Positions 39,673-51,068 of a stretch of 64,000 bases of DNA are shown here, one piece after another. Below the pieces are notes generated by a model. The model was given only the letters and a program-made list of their open reading frames with translations. It was not told the origin of the DNA and did no database searches. Both the position numbers and the translations under genes were made by a program. Each line of letters opens with the position of its first letter. Position 1 is the first letter of the stretch. This DNA is from Formicarius rufipectus. Taxonomy: Eukaryota; Chordata; Aves; Passeriformes; Formicariidae. Where the stretch lies: contig VXAU01002071.1 of assembly GCA_013399695.1 (NCBI GenBank), forward strand, positions 1,434,362-1,498,361, read 5' to 3'.

Positions 39673-39771
39673 GCTGCTCCTTTCCATGGCAATCCCAACT
39701 CCCAGGCTGCTCCTTTCCATGGCAATCCCAACTCCCAGGCTGCTCCTTTCCATGGCAATCCCAACTCCCAG
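39673..39771. repeat. Minisatellite, 33-bp unit, 3 identical copies
   Basis: Units starting GCTGCTCCTTTCCATGGCAA at 39673, 39706 and 39739, all identical; a fourth begins but diverges at once. It directly precedes a CR1 fragment. The unit length keeps an 11-residue repeat open on both strands without any sign of coding. Confidence 0.96.
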
Positions 39772-39825
39772 GATGCTGCTGCCAGCCTAATCCCAGCCAA
39801 GCCCAACCAGTGGCAACAGGGGGTG

Positions 39826-40065
39826 CACAGAGGGTTGGATTTAGGTTGGATATTGGGAAGAGATTCCTCCCTGGGAGGGTGGGCAGGCCCTGGCACAGGG
39901 TGCCCAGAGAACCTGAGGCTGCCCCATCCCTGGAAGTGTCCAAGGTCAGACTGGAGAAGGCTTGGAGCACCCTGGGCTGGTGGGAGCTGTCCCTGCCCAT
40001 GGCAGGGGGTGGAATGAGATGGGCTTTCAGGTCCCTTCCAACCCAAACTATTCTATGATAAAATA
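39826..40065 (+). mobile_element. CR1 LINE 3' fragment
   Basis: Runs from GGTTGGATTTAGGTTGGATA through GAGGGTGGGCAGGCCCTGGC and CATCCCTGGAAGTGTCCAAG to CCTTCCAACCCAAACTATTC and TATGAT. Well preserved. It directly follows a 33-bp minisatellite. Confidence 0.92.
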
Positions 40066-41199
40066 CTTTGCTTTTATTAATGGGGTGGGTCCCTTCCTCT
40101 CTGACCAAGCTGTGATCACCTAAGCCTCTAAAAGCCAATGTTTCACTCTTGCAGGGAGGGGTAAATCCAGTCCAAACTGCTGAAAATACATCCAAAGTTA
40201 GGTCTTTGACAGCTGACAGGTTCCCATTCATGCTCCTAAATAGCTTCCTGGAGTGAGAAAAGAAGCTCAGGACCTTCAGTCCCATCCCCACACAGCAGCA
40301 TCTCTCTTGCCAAGTTTACAAGCAACAGGGAAAGAGGGGACAATGTCTGTTGTCCCTTGACAAGTGTCCTACTAGTTCAGTGGGAAGAGTGCTGGAATCA
40401 TGGGGGAGCTCTCACAGCAGCTGGGCAGAGGGAATTCCCACTTCAGCTTTTAATTAAATAGGAGCAAGCTGCAGAACACAGCTCCAGCAGAAAACAAAAG
40501 TGCTGCAAGAAACTCTCCACCAGCTCCTCAGAGGAACAGAATCACAAGTGAAACACCAGTGTGGCACTGGGAAAAGGTGGCACAGGGACCAGCTCACCAT
40601 GAGCCCCATGCGTGGCATGGCCACGTTCCCCTAAAGTTGAGAGCCTTGGAAAAGTCAAGGGCAAATATCAGCTGTGCCCCATGCAATGGGATGTGCTTTG
40701 TTCCAGAATATACAATATTTAAACACATTTATCAGCTGATTACTAATAGCGAAGGTCAGTGTTTATTTTGTCTTCTTCGCACTTTGGATTACAAGGTGAT
40801 TTTCAGGCAAACTCCCTGCGGTGTTAGAAAGTGCTTTTATCCTCTTTCCTGGTGGGAAAATCGGGGACAGAAAGTTTCAAGCCTGCCTCTGTTTCAAGCT
40901 CCTTAGTCTCTCTTCCACTATACCTGCACCTTCCATATATTCTAATTATTTGTTTCTCAGTAACAAGACCAAGCTCCCAGTGTGAAAGGCTCTGCACAAA
41001 GGCACCGGGAGAAGAAAAGCAGAGCGGGTCACAGCCTGCTGCCCTTTTGCTTCAAAGCTCTGCAGAACAATTTAGCCCAAATACACTCAAGGAGTGCAAT
41101 TGGTCTGCGGGTCAAAAGAAAGGGGACGGTGGGAGGAGGGGACTCCGGTTTTATTCCAAGGCTGCCATTCACCAATTTAAGCGTGTAAAAGCAGGGTAG

Positions 41200-41790
41200 C
41201 CCTTTCGTGCTACGCAGTGTCTCGGCGTGAGGAGCTTTAAGAGCATCGGGAAAGGGCATCAAAGCGGCTCGCGGGGCCGGGAGGATGCTCGGCTCGCCCG
41301 CTAATGAGCGCCCGGCAAAGTCAGCCCAGGAGAGCCGGGAGGGTGCGGGCTGAGCTCAGCCCCGGCCGCTCGGGAAGGTCACCCAGCTGTGCCCACAGCG
41401 CTGCTTCTTGGAAAGACCTTGTTCTACCCCAGAGTCTCCTCCTCACCCTTTGTTTTCTTCACTTTGAGCAGCTCAAGGGACCGACTCTCCTCCCCGACTC
41501 CCCGAGGGATCTCGGACTGGCGTCCTCTCCGAGCAGCAAATGCAAATCACGCTCTAAGTTAGTGGTAATGACCAACTTAATGACGGGCCCCTCTGCTTTT
41601 AATGACATGGGAAGGGGGAGAAGAGGCCGACGCCAGACCAACAATTACCACCTGCAGTCCCCCAGCGCTTTGCGCTGCCTGGCTTCCAGCTTTCGAGGAT
41701 GCTCAGGCTGGTTTGAGGATTCTCGGGCTGCTTTGCCTACGGCCTGCAGGCAGGTTTATGAGATTAAAGCCCGGCACACAATAAATAATT
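41200..41790. promoter_or_regulatory. Intronic CpG-rich island
   Basis: Roughly 35 CpG dinucleotides over about 570 bases, against a background where CpG is scarce. The densest part is 41205-41370 (GGCTCGCGGGGCCGGGAGGA region). The second half holds a perfect octamer ATGCAAAT (41540-41547) and several TTAATGAC or TAATGAC-type homeodomain sites. It could be an alternative promoter, an orphan CpG island or a developmental enhancer. A GC-rich retrocopy is an alternative because of the AATAAA and A tract at its right edge. No coding potential was recognised. Confidence 0.6.
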
Positions 41791-41804
41791 AAGCAGCTAA
41801 CCAC

Positions 41805-41821
41805 AAAAAAAAAAAAAAAAA
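41805..41821. repeat. Poly-A tract behind an AATAAA
   Basis: 17 consecutive A, 19 bases after an AATAAA hexamer (41780-41785). The arrangement resembles the end of a reverse-transcribed polyadenylated transcript, but no parent gene was recognised. Confidence 0.9.
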
Positions 41822-42279
41822 GGTAAAAAGAGAAATAAAAAACTCCCCGTGCTGTATAAGAGCGAGGCTGTATGATGTGTACATTCATTTTAAATGCACA
41901 TCACTTTCATCGACATGTATCTGTTTGATGCAAAGATGTGTAACCATGCGAGGAGGAACAAGCAGGGAAGGTGCCGGGTCCCCAGCTGAGACACAGGCAG
42001 GGAACGTCGGGACAAATGCTGACGAAGCCTCTTGCTAATTATTCCAGCCTGCCCATGCTGCTCCCTGCACTCCTGTTTGCATCCACGTCCAAGAAATCAG
42101 AATCTTAAACCTTTCCCCGGCCAATTATTCCTCCCCATCCTCCCCTGCTCCCAGTGGCATCCCCAGTATGGACTGGCAGCAACTGGGAGCAGCTGCCCTT
42201 GGCTCAGCACTGGGCAGGAGCAAATCCCACAGGGCTGACAGCTTTGGGTCACACCCTGGGCAGCATCCCCTCTTCTGGT

Positions 42280-42332
42280 GGGATTTAGTGACCTTGGAGG
42301 TCTTTTCCAACCTTTATGGTTCTGTGACTGCA
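42280..42332 (+). mobile_element. CR1 LINE extreme 3' end
   Basis: Only the last 50 bases are present: TTTAGTGACCTTGGAGGTCT, TTTCCAACCTTTATGGTTCT, GTGA. A severe 5' truncation. Confidence 0.75.
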
Positions 42333-44175
42333 CAGATTTTGTGGGGTGGCAGCACCTCAAGGCTGGCAGCAGTCCCTGGAGCACAGGGCTGGGAAAAGGC
42401 TCGTGATTTTAGAAACACAGAATGGATGCACAGGGAAACCTGCCTGACAGACGGGAATTGCTGCCACATCTCCTCAGCCCCAGCCGGACTGTTCTGTGAC
42501 CAGAACATCCCTTTCAGTGTCCTCAGGGCTCCCCAAGCCCCAGGTGGGAGACGGCGACACACAGGGGTGTAAATCACAATGTGCAGATTTGAGTTGTAGA
42601 GCAGAAAATTGCCAGCTCGAGTAACATATTCTGTGTCAGCTCAATAAAACCGGGGGGTAACCTGAGAAGAAGGATGGGAGCATCCTCACACTCAGCACCA
42701 CCAGTGACTCTCCCCTCCAGCCCACGGATGTGGCTCCCCTGTACCTGATCAGCACCATCTGACATTGCTTTGAGACACACCAAGTGACTGACCCTCATCT
42801 TCTAACCCAGAGTTGAGGGGAAAAAAACCCCCACAAACAAATCCTAAGGGCACAGAAGGGCTGAATGCAGCAGTGTGAATGCAGGGGGTTGGCTGGGAGA
42901 GAGCCAGGAGGTGCTACCATTACTGGTAATAGAAGCAGACACGTTCAGATTCGGTGTTTTATTATTATGTTTGTCCAAGTCAGAGCCAGGAAAGGCCATG
43001 ACCCTTCCACAGACTCCAGGGAATGTCTCTGGTGCAACATTCCCCCCAGCGCTGCACTCCCCATCCCCGGGAGCTCCTTCCAGCAGGCAGAGTTTTCCCT
43101 CCCTCTTTATTTCCAGGCTGGGCTGCCTGCAGAGAGCTCCCAGAAGGGCTGGGAAATGAATGCAGGGCTCTGCCTGCCCAAGCATCTCGGCAGGAATGGA
43201 AAGAGGGTCATAAAAGGCAGGGGGAGGTGGGGAGCCCATGCATCATAGCAGGCATAATGGACTCATGCTGATATAGGGACTGGCCACGTCCAATCCACGC
43301 CTGCTCAGCACACCCATAAATACCCGGCAGATGCTCCAGTGATGGATTTGCCATCACAAACAGGGCAGTATTTTACAGCCCTGCTCAGGCTGTCGCTGTC
43401 CTGCCTGGCAGCAAAAGGCAACTGTAACAACAATGGGTAGTAAACCTGATTAGGGGACTGAGGAAATATTAAAGGCGGCATCAGTCAGACCCACAGGGAA
43501 AGCCCAGCAGCAATCCCACCACAAACCCTGCTGCTTTTGCATGGCATTCCCCTCCCTGGCTGTCCCTAAATCCCAACCTTTTTGCAGCAGCAGCAGCTCA
43601 GGGGCTGTGCCAGAGCCCAGGGCTCTTCCTGCAGATTCCCTCGTCTCTCCCAACACATTTGTGGTTTCCACATTTGTTTTTTCTGCCTCGAGGAGGCATT
43701 TATAGAAGCAACATTGCATGGTCTTCTCAGAGTATTTCTTGCCACCCAGGGATTTAAGATCTTACAAATGGACCAAAACCTATGTTATTTTGACCTCTGA
43801 GGATTTTAAAAGCCTGCAGAAAAATATGTACGTAGTAAAGAAAGCATGAACTTCTTGACTCATAAGTGGAAAGGCAGGAGTGTCACATTGCCCTACCCTC
43901 AAAAACCACCAACACCCAGAGCACAGCAAGCCCTTCAGATTTACACTCAGAGGAAAGCAGGGACAGCCAGAAAAACTAAAATGGATTCCCCAAATAGTTT
44001 GGTGTTTGCTGATATTTTCCACCAAGATCACTTCAAGAAGAAACTCATTATTGATGAAAGTGCAGTGAAATGGAGGAGGAATAACTTCTGCCTCAATTCC
44101 TGCTCATAAAGGAGACAATACCTCTTAGACAACCTGTGGGGATTAATTATCTTCTAAATATGTAAAATAAAAAAT

Positions 44176-44294
44176 TGTTTGGGTTGGACACTGAGTAACC
44201 TGGTCTAGTTGAAGGTGTCCTTGCTCACTGTGTGGGACCTGGGCTAGGTGGCCTTTACAGGTTCCTTCCAACCCAAAGCATTCCATGATCCCAG
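44176..44294 (+). mobile_element. CR1 LINE 3' fragment
   Basis: Contains TGTTTGGGTTGGACACTGAG, CCTGGTCTAGTTGAAGGTGT and TTCCTTCCAACCCAAAGCAT. It ends in CATTCCATGATCCC and is followed by an imperfect 28-bp duplication (GGCAGGATGTGTTCCATGAT type). Confidence 0.85.
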
Positions 44295-46699
44295 AGGCAG
44301 GATGTGTTCCATGATCTTGGGAGGCAGGATGTGTTCCACGTAGGGGACTGTCCAGCCTGCTCTGGCTCCACTTCATGTAGAGCTGAGCAAAATGTAATCG
44401 CTGCCCTCCGAAATTCCAAGTTGATTTTTCAAGGTGCCTGAAGCTGCGTCAGACCCAGAGTCATCCCCATCTCATAAGCCAAGAAACAAGATTAGAGGCA
44501 GCCTTGGAGCCCACCTGGCTCGATTTCACATCCACAGCATTTCCTGAACACCTGCCCCTTCACTCTGCAGCAGCTCTAAAAATATGTGCCAACTTCTCAG
44601 CTTTTTCTTATTTTACTTGCTCTGGCAGGCAACAGATAACAGAACCAGAGAAGTGATGTGGGGAGAAGAAGAGACAATTTCATGCCACTAAGAGGTGGCT
44701 GGGCCATTCCTGAATGCTCAGAACCAAAATCTAGAGGGACTCAGCAGCTCTGTTCCTTCTCCAGCCCTAAAACACTCCTCCCCTCACATTGCTCTCCTAT
44801 GGCTTCTGTCACTTTTCATATTCCCTTGCACAAATTCCAATTAATAAGTAAGACTCTGACTTCTGGCTGTGAACAATATGTAAGGGACCAGCAAGCATTT
44901 TGGGGACCCTTTTCTGAGGTCAAAGTTTGACTGCACCTTTTTTACACAGGTGGAAGCAAAGGGAAACTATTTTCTGAGTCTTGAGAATTCTTGTTTAGGA
45001 AGAAGATTAATCCCTGCCCCTCCAGAGCAACCACCAGCAGTGCAGTGCTAAACAAATACCCCCTTATTTCATGTCCTATGGCGAGAAACAGACTTTTTTC
45101 TCAGACCTTTCAATTAAACAACTTCTTCAGTCAAACAAGAACCATCTGCCATCTTACACCTCTGCTGGGACGTGGAGATCTGGGCTCTGAGCGGCATGGG
45201 ATGACCATGGATACAGCAAAGTCCCTGACCTTACAACCTGCAGCTAAAACCAGGCATCCTCTTTGGAAGGCACCTGCATATGGATGATTTTCATCTGTTC
45301 CATAACAGCCTGATGTCCTCTTGGCTTCTCTACATGCTGATGCAACTGAGTTTTTCCTGAAGGGCTACGGAATGTGTGTGTGGGGGCGATGATAAAGGAC
45401 CAATTAGAAGGATGAGATAACCATCCATAGAATGAAGTCATTTAAGGACAGGTTCTGACATATATATTTCATTGTGAAAGACCTATTTTGTTCCCACTAA
45501 TGGAACAGATGAAATCAGCCAAGCTGAATAAAACTCTCACGTCCCAAGACGTAACAACACACTTGGAGTTCGCCTTTCCCCTGGCTGCGTCATCCAGTCA
45601 CTTCTCCCTGTCCCTTGGAAAAGTGGAGGTTGGGAGCAAGGACAGACACGGCAGCACACATCCAGGGATTCAACAGGTGAACAGGAGTGTGTCCAATCAG
45701 GAAAACGAATCTCTGCAGTACTTCCCCTGCAGACAGATCCCAAGCAGCTCTTTGGGGAGACCTTCCATGCCGGGAGGGACTGGAGCCATGTCCCGTGCAG
45801 CTGCTGTTAACAGGCATTCACAACAAGGATGTCCTTTTATCCAGGTGTGATTTGAGATGCAAATTGTATCCTCCACCTCAGGGCACCTGAAATAACCACA
45901 CCTGGGCTCTTGCCTGGAGCAGACAAGTTTGCACAGCCTTCAGCATCTCTAAGTTAAATCCTTATCAGGTTTGAGCAGCTCAGTGCTGGGTGAAAACCAG
46001 ATACAACGTCAGGGTTCCTGCTTTTCCCAGTTCATGTGGAGGGAGGCAAGGCTGCAGGAACTGTGTTTTTCCAACAGCCAGCATAAACAGCATGATGGCA
46101 AAATAATGCCCAGACAGCACTGTCAGGCACAGAAGAGACATTTATTTATTCTTGATCACAAACAATGTCCTCCATTGACAAGCTGAATGAAGGGCACTTC
46201 ACTGATTTATTAGATCTAATAAGAACCAGACCTCTCGGGATGAAATACAAGATTGATTTTCCGTGGTGAGCCTTGCTGCCATCCCAGCCACTGTGCTCAG
46301 CCTGATGAGATGAAACCAGGCATGCACAGAGGGTTGAAACAGCACTGGGTAGGAGAAAGAAATGGGAAGATTTGCATGAGGAAGGGGGATGAAATGGAGA
46401 CAAGACAATAGCAGCCCTTCAAGCCGAGGGTTCCTTTTTTCTCCCTGCAGTCCTCCTCTCTCTCTCACTAAGTCTGTGTATCTTCAGAGAAGCAAACTAC
46501 TTGGAAGTTTAAAGGCAACTCCAGCACAGTTCCTGGGAAACCTCAGAGCTGGACCCTCCCCATGCATCTGCCTTTCAGAGGAGCCCCTCTAAATACAGCC
46601 AGTGTAGTTTTCACATCAGTCTCAGCACCCACCAGGCAAACCACATTAACTGAGTTCCGTGGATGCCGTTTGCCATCAGGAAAAAGACAACTAGCACAG

Positions 46700-46930
46700 C
46701 AGTGCTTAGCTTGAGGCCCTATTAATAGCAGTCCTAATTATATGGCTGCAAATTTAATTCATAGCAATGATTAGTGTCAAAATCAAAGGCATCACACATC
46801 AATATTGATGGAATTGTATGAAGCCCATAAACAGAACAAGCAAGCTGACACATCTCCCCCCAGCAGTTACTTGTTGTTAACTGTTGCATTAATGTCCCTT
46901 CTAATTTTGCTCCATGAAAATCATTTTATT
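46700..46930. promoter_or_regulatory. Candidate regulatory block (TCF/LEF plus homeodomain sites)
   Basis: Holds CTATTAATAG, CCTAATTATATGG, AATTTAATTCATAG, the TCF/LEF-type site ATCAAAGG (46782-46789), CATCAATATTGATGG (an inverted repeat, ATCAATATTGAT) and TGTTAACTG. It is repeat-free, AT-rich and about 4 kb inside the giant intron from its 5' splice site. Confidence 0.35.
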
Positions 46931-48261
46931 GGAGGAATCCACAATTCTGAATGGTAACATCTCTAACATGATCCCTTTCCCCCTTGCTCCCCCAGCCAGG
47001 GAGGGAGAGCTGCAGGAAGAACTGCATCCCACCTTACCTGTGCTTATCCCAAAAGGTCATGGCATCATCAGCACATTTGTCTTCCACCCACTTGGACAAA
47101 GCTGATGGAGAGCAGAGGTTATCCCAAACAGCAGGAGCAGTGTGGGGTGTTATTGGGGTGGAGACTTTTTGTCTGAGTGCCCCACAAGCCCCCCTGAGCC
47201 CTCATCAGGTGCAGGTGGGGTGCAGTGAGAGGCAGAGGGCTGGCAGAGCCAGGGCTGTGCAGGAAAGCTCCTCCTCAGCCACTGAGTTTTAATGGAGAGC
47301 AGATCCATCCATTCACCCTCTCCCTTCAGTGGTTATCAAAGCACAAACCAGTATCACCAGTTGCATGAGGAGCAGCTGACCAGTCTGGATCAGCCACAGC
47401 AGGTACAAGCACAACCTCCACCCAAACACAACCCCCCAGCCCAGCAAACACGCTGCTACTCCACAGGAACGATGCCAGGTTCACTGCCAACTGATTTATC
47501 TGACATTACTGATTTATCTGATATTCCTGATTTCTTTGTCACAGCTCTGGTAGCAACCCCCCCCCCCAGTGCAGCTCTGCCCAGCCCACAGCAGGCTCCA
47601 TGGGTGACCTGCACAGGCTGCCAACATCAACCGGACCCCTCAGGGCTCCAAAACCAACAAAGCAAGCGGTGAGCTCAGGCTGGGAAAGCTGCCAGCCTTG
47701 CCACAGGGCTCTGCCCCACTTCCCAGCAGAGAGAGAACTTCTTCCTTCACACCTCAGCCAGTGCTGGCTGCTGGAAGGAGCAGGAAGGGTCTCCAAATGT
47801 ACCCAGCAAGCAGGGAACAAGGTAGAGCTGGACAACAAGGGGCTTGGGAATCTCCAGCACTGCACTCCTTTGGAGGAGAGAGGCTGAAACAGCAGCTGCT
47901 CTCCCAGGGAATGAGGCAGGAGCAGTTGAGTGACTAGTTAATGGCAAGAGGACATCAGTGAGACATCCCAGCATCTTCAGCAATGAATCCTCACTGGGGA
48001 AGCACAGGCAAATTTGAAAGATTTCAGAGCTCACTCCCTGACTTTCCTCCAGCTACACAGAAGTGCATTCTCTGAAACCCCAGACTGAGGACCAGCTTGT
48101 TTCCAAAATAAATCAACAGCTGTGGGTGAGGGAATAGGTGTGATGTAGCTTTCAGACATTAATTGTGTGGGTAGATATGCCACGGGGGAGGAGAGGAAGG
48201 AGATCAGGTGGATAAGGCATCTACCCACAGATCTCTGGCACTTACAGAGATGTGTACATTT

Positions 48262-48350
48262 TCACCATCCTCATCTCACAGATGGGAAAGAAGAGATACG
48301 GAAACAGTCCTGAGCATCCTGAGCACTTGCTGACATCAAGACATGTCTGG
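48262..48350 (-). mobile_element. MIR-like SINE relic, reverse
   Basis: CACCATCCTCATCTCACAGA, TGGGAAAGAAGAGATACGGA and GAGCACTTGCTGACATCAAG partly match the reverse MIR (ATTTTACAGATGAGGAAACT...ACTTGCCCAAGG). Low certainty on the ends. Confidence 0.45.
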
Positions 48351-48747
48351 TCTTGGAACAGGCACAAAAACTGGAGACAACTCGTCAACTTCCCACTGGG
48401 TCTGCAATGCCTCCTCTGCTCCATGAGCCCCACAGTTCAGTGCAAAGCTACTTCCTCCTCTTCCCCTGGCCCCTCTTAGGCCATGGAGAAGATAAACCCA
48501 TGTGTGAAATGAAGAAAGATTTACCAAAGGTGTAGAGAGGACGGTGAGATGGAGAACAGCAACACCCTCAGCCCCTCACAGGGGAGGATGGGACCAGGAG
48601 TGGCCCAGTTAATAACAGGGGGCAGGGATCCCACCAGCTGCAGGAGGCTCTGCCACGTGTTAAATAAGAGCAGATGCCATGAAAGCCTGACTGTGGTGAA
48701 TGTCTGGAATTAATTTACTCCAGAAATGGGCTAATTTTATTCCAACA

Positions 48748-48790
48748 GGTGAGGGATTCCAGGTTGAAGGATTCCAGGTTGAAGGATTCC
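48748..48790. repeat. 15-bp tandem repeat, about 3 copies
   Basis: The unit GGATTCCAGGTTGAA is repeated, ending in GGATTCCACAG. Short and near perfect. Confidence 0.8.
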
Positions 48791-49764
48791 ACAGCCCTCC
48801 CCCTGGACAGTGAAGCACGAATAGATTAACTTTGCCCCAAAAGGTGTTCAGTGAGGCTGGCACAAGGAATTAAACCCCGCTGAAGAGACTGCTTCTCCTG
48901 TAATCCTACATAATTCATGGAACAGGACCATAAATACCTCGTGTGCAGGCACAGGCTGTTTGCTTTTACTGCCTCTAAACGAGACAACTTCCCTCCTCCC
49001 CCCCAAAGCCCTGCAAACAGTGAACTGGGCTGCCTGGCTGGCTCAAAGCTTGGCATGTGCACTTGTGGTGTGCTGAGGGCCCCTCTGCCATCCCTGTAGC
49101 GAAAAACCTCCCAGCTCTCCCCTGTGCCACGGCAGGAGGAGCAGGGATGTGAGGGGCTCTGCTTGCAAACCCGCTCTCCCCCGCGTTCAGAACTGCCCCA
49201 CTGACACTCCAGAGGCACCAGGGAGGCACCTAATTTACTACTACTCAGCACTTGCAAAGTGCAGGATGAATATTAATGAGCTGATGTAATTAAAATGATG
49301 CAGACGTTCAAGTGTAGTATCTGCCTGTCCTTGTATCTTCCTGGAGAGATGAGGAAGAAATTCCCTGCTGCTTAAGGACACAAAAAATTAACAGCCTGCT
49401 GTTGATTACATTTGTTAACTCTTTCCCTGGTATGAAGAAGCAAGGTCTGCATTAAGCAGGTTCACCTAATGCTGTCATTTATATCTGAGGTTAATTTGTA
49501 GGTTCTCAGCTTTCTAGAGCTTTTTTTCCTGGATTTGCTGGAGCTGGATCAGACTTCCGCATGCCCCGATGAGCTGGATTCCAGCTCCAGCTCTATAGAC
49601 CAACAAGGGTCTCACACACCTCTGTTTACACCCCAAGGCCACTTCCACACTCATTTTAAATATGGGACTCCTGGGAGACATCCCTTCCAACTCATAATAT
49701 TGTTTGATGCTACGACTCAGAAGCAGAGAAATCCCTGCTGGACTTCGAAACCCTATAACTCATT

Positions 49765-49888
49765 CAAGGCCAGGTTGGACAGGGCTTGGAGAAACCTGGT
49801 CTGGTGGAACATGTCCCTGGCCATGGCAGGGGTGTGGAACTCGATGGTCCTCAAGATTCCTCCCAACCCAAACCACGGTATGACTCTC
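49765..49888 (+). mobile_element. CR1 LINE 3' fragment
   Basis: Contains CAAGGCCAGGTTGGACAGGG, CTTGGAGAAACCTGGTCTGG and CCTCCCAACCCAAACCACGG. It lies about 1 kb from the donor of the second coding exon, inside the giant intron. Confidence 0.88.
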
Positions 49889-50885
49889 AGCTGAGCCCCC
49901 TGAAGCCCCTTTGCTGAGGGAGGCAGCCAGCAGGAGCGTCTCTTTGCCCTGGGCAAGCAGCACCAGTGTTTTTGATGCAGAGGTCAAGGAAAGTTATCTT
50001 CCAGGACTGATCAATCATCCGGCTGTCAGTGAGAGGAGCAGGAGGCAAGAGGCAGAGGGAAGCAGTAGGACTCTGCCCCGAGGCTTGCTTCCAAAAGCAG
50101 CCAAGTTAACCCATTCCTATCTCTCCATGACCAAACATCCTGCGACCATCAGCAATTGTGTCAACACCAAAAGCTTTTTAACTCACAGTCTTCTAGACAA
50201 GTTGCAAAGGATTGCTGGGAAACAACCACTGTAAGATTCCCATCTGTCAAAGAGGAGGAATGATCCAAGACCTTGGATACAGTGTGCTGAGGTTCTCTTG
50301 CACTTGGAAATTCCAAGCCAGCTCCTCATTTTTCTCTAATCAGACCGGCCCATTATTGCCCTGATAATTTCTGCACGAGCCCCACAAACACACCCCACAG
50401 GTCATTAAATGACAAAACACAAAGATCTCAGCCAAACAACATGTCACAGCCAGGCAGGCAGTGCATGAGAAGCTGGCTGGGGCTGAGACCACCATCACCT
50501 GCTGCTGCTGAGGGAACTCACTGGCTGGAAGAGCAGGAAGGTGCCCTCAGCCTGTGCAAGGGGATGCTCTGGAGCTGGAACACAACAGAGCAACTGCATG
50601 GCCTCATCTGGTCCCTTTTCCAGGACCATCCTGCAGCAGCTTTCACTGCACCTTTCCCAAAACCTGACACTTCCAAACAAACCACAGCAACACTTCTCTG
50701 TGCTAACTCTGCCTCACCAACAAGGCTCTCTGTGCCCCAAACCCTCCAGTTTGTGCTCCTGACTGACTCCCAGTTTCACACCGGGAAAAAGCCCATAAGA
50801 CACAACAGCAGCCACGCACATCAGAGTCTGCTGAGAGAGATGAAAAACAGATCCTGTCTCTCTGAAGCCATGGACACCATCTTAC

Positions 50886-51068
50886 CTTCTTCAGCTTGCC
50901 AGTCTTAGTCCCCACGAACACCACGCTGTAGCCATTGTAGACGTAGGAGGCCACAGAAGTCATCCTGTCACGGCTGGAGGTGAAGAGCATCACCCCGTCC
51001 ACGGGCGTCGAGCCCCCCAGGGGCTGGTTGATGTCGAGCCCACAGAAGTTGTCATCGATGGGGACTGG
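50886..51068 (-). CDS. PLXNA2: Plexin-A2, second coding exon (residues 397-457)
   Basis: A 183-bp exon encoding 61 residues of the sema propeller, from PVPIDDNFCG to GTKTGKLKK. It carries Cys405, expected to pair with Cys284 of the preceding exon and so hold the last blades together. The motifs SRDRMTSVASYVYNGYSVVFVGT and GKLKK are strongly conserved in A-type plexins. The acceptor is TTGTCTTTCCAG|CCA and the donor is AAG|GTAAGA, both near consensus. Both ends are phase 0, so skipping this exon would keep the frame but remove about a blade of the propeller. It is separated from the first coding exon by only 1,374 bp, whereas the next exon is about 46.6 kb away. Confidence 0.96.

Larger units (their letters stand above)
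4262..50885 (-). other. PLXNA2: PLXNA2 giant intron, about 46.6 kb
   Basis: Separates the second and third coding exons, with a GTAAGA donor at 50885 and a CTTGCAG acceptor at 4262. Both strands were read for hidden exons, and none resembling a known protein was found. It holds scattered CR1 3' ends, MIR-like relics, the CATC microsatellite, all four minisatellites, homopolymer A tracts, a CpG-rich island at about 41.2-41.8 kb and several AT-rich blocks with homeodomain-type motifs. Stretches of several kb between these, such as 5.0-10.9, 11.8-16.1, 16.4-20.2, 26.5-30.9 and 31.9-33.7 kb, show nothing I can name beyond short low-complexity runs. Confidence 0.9.

Noticed and set aside
40366..40442. 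tRNA-like stretch (CTACTAGTTCAGTGGGAAGA)
   Set aside because: It has a vague A-box look but no B box or cloverleaf. At best a trace of a tRNA-derived SINE.
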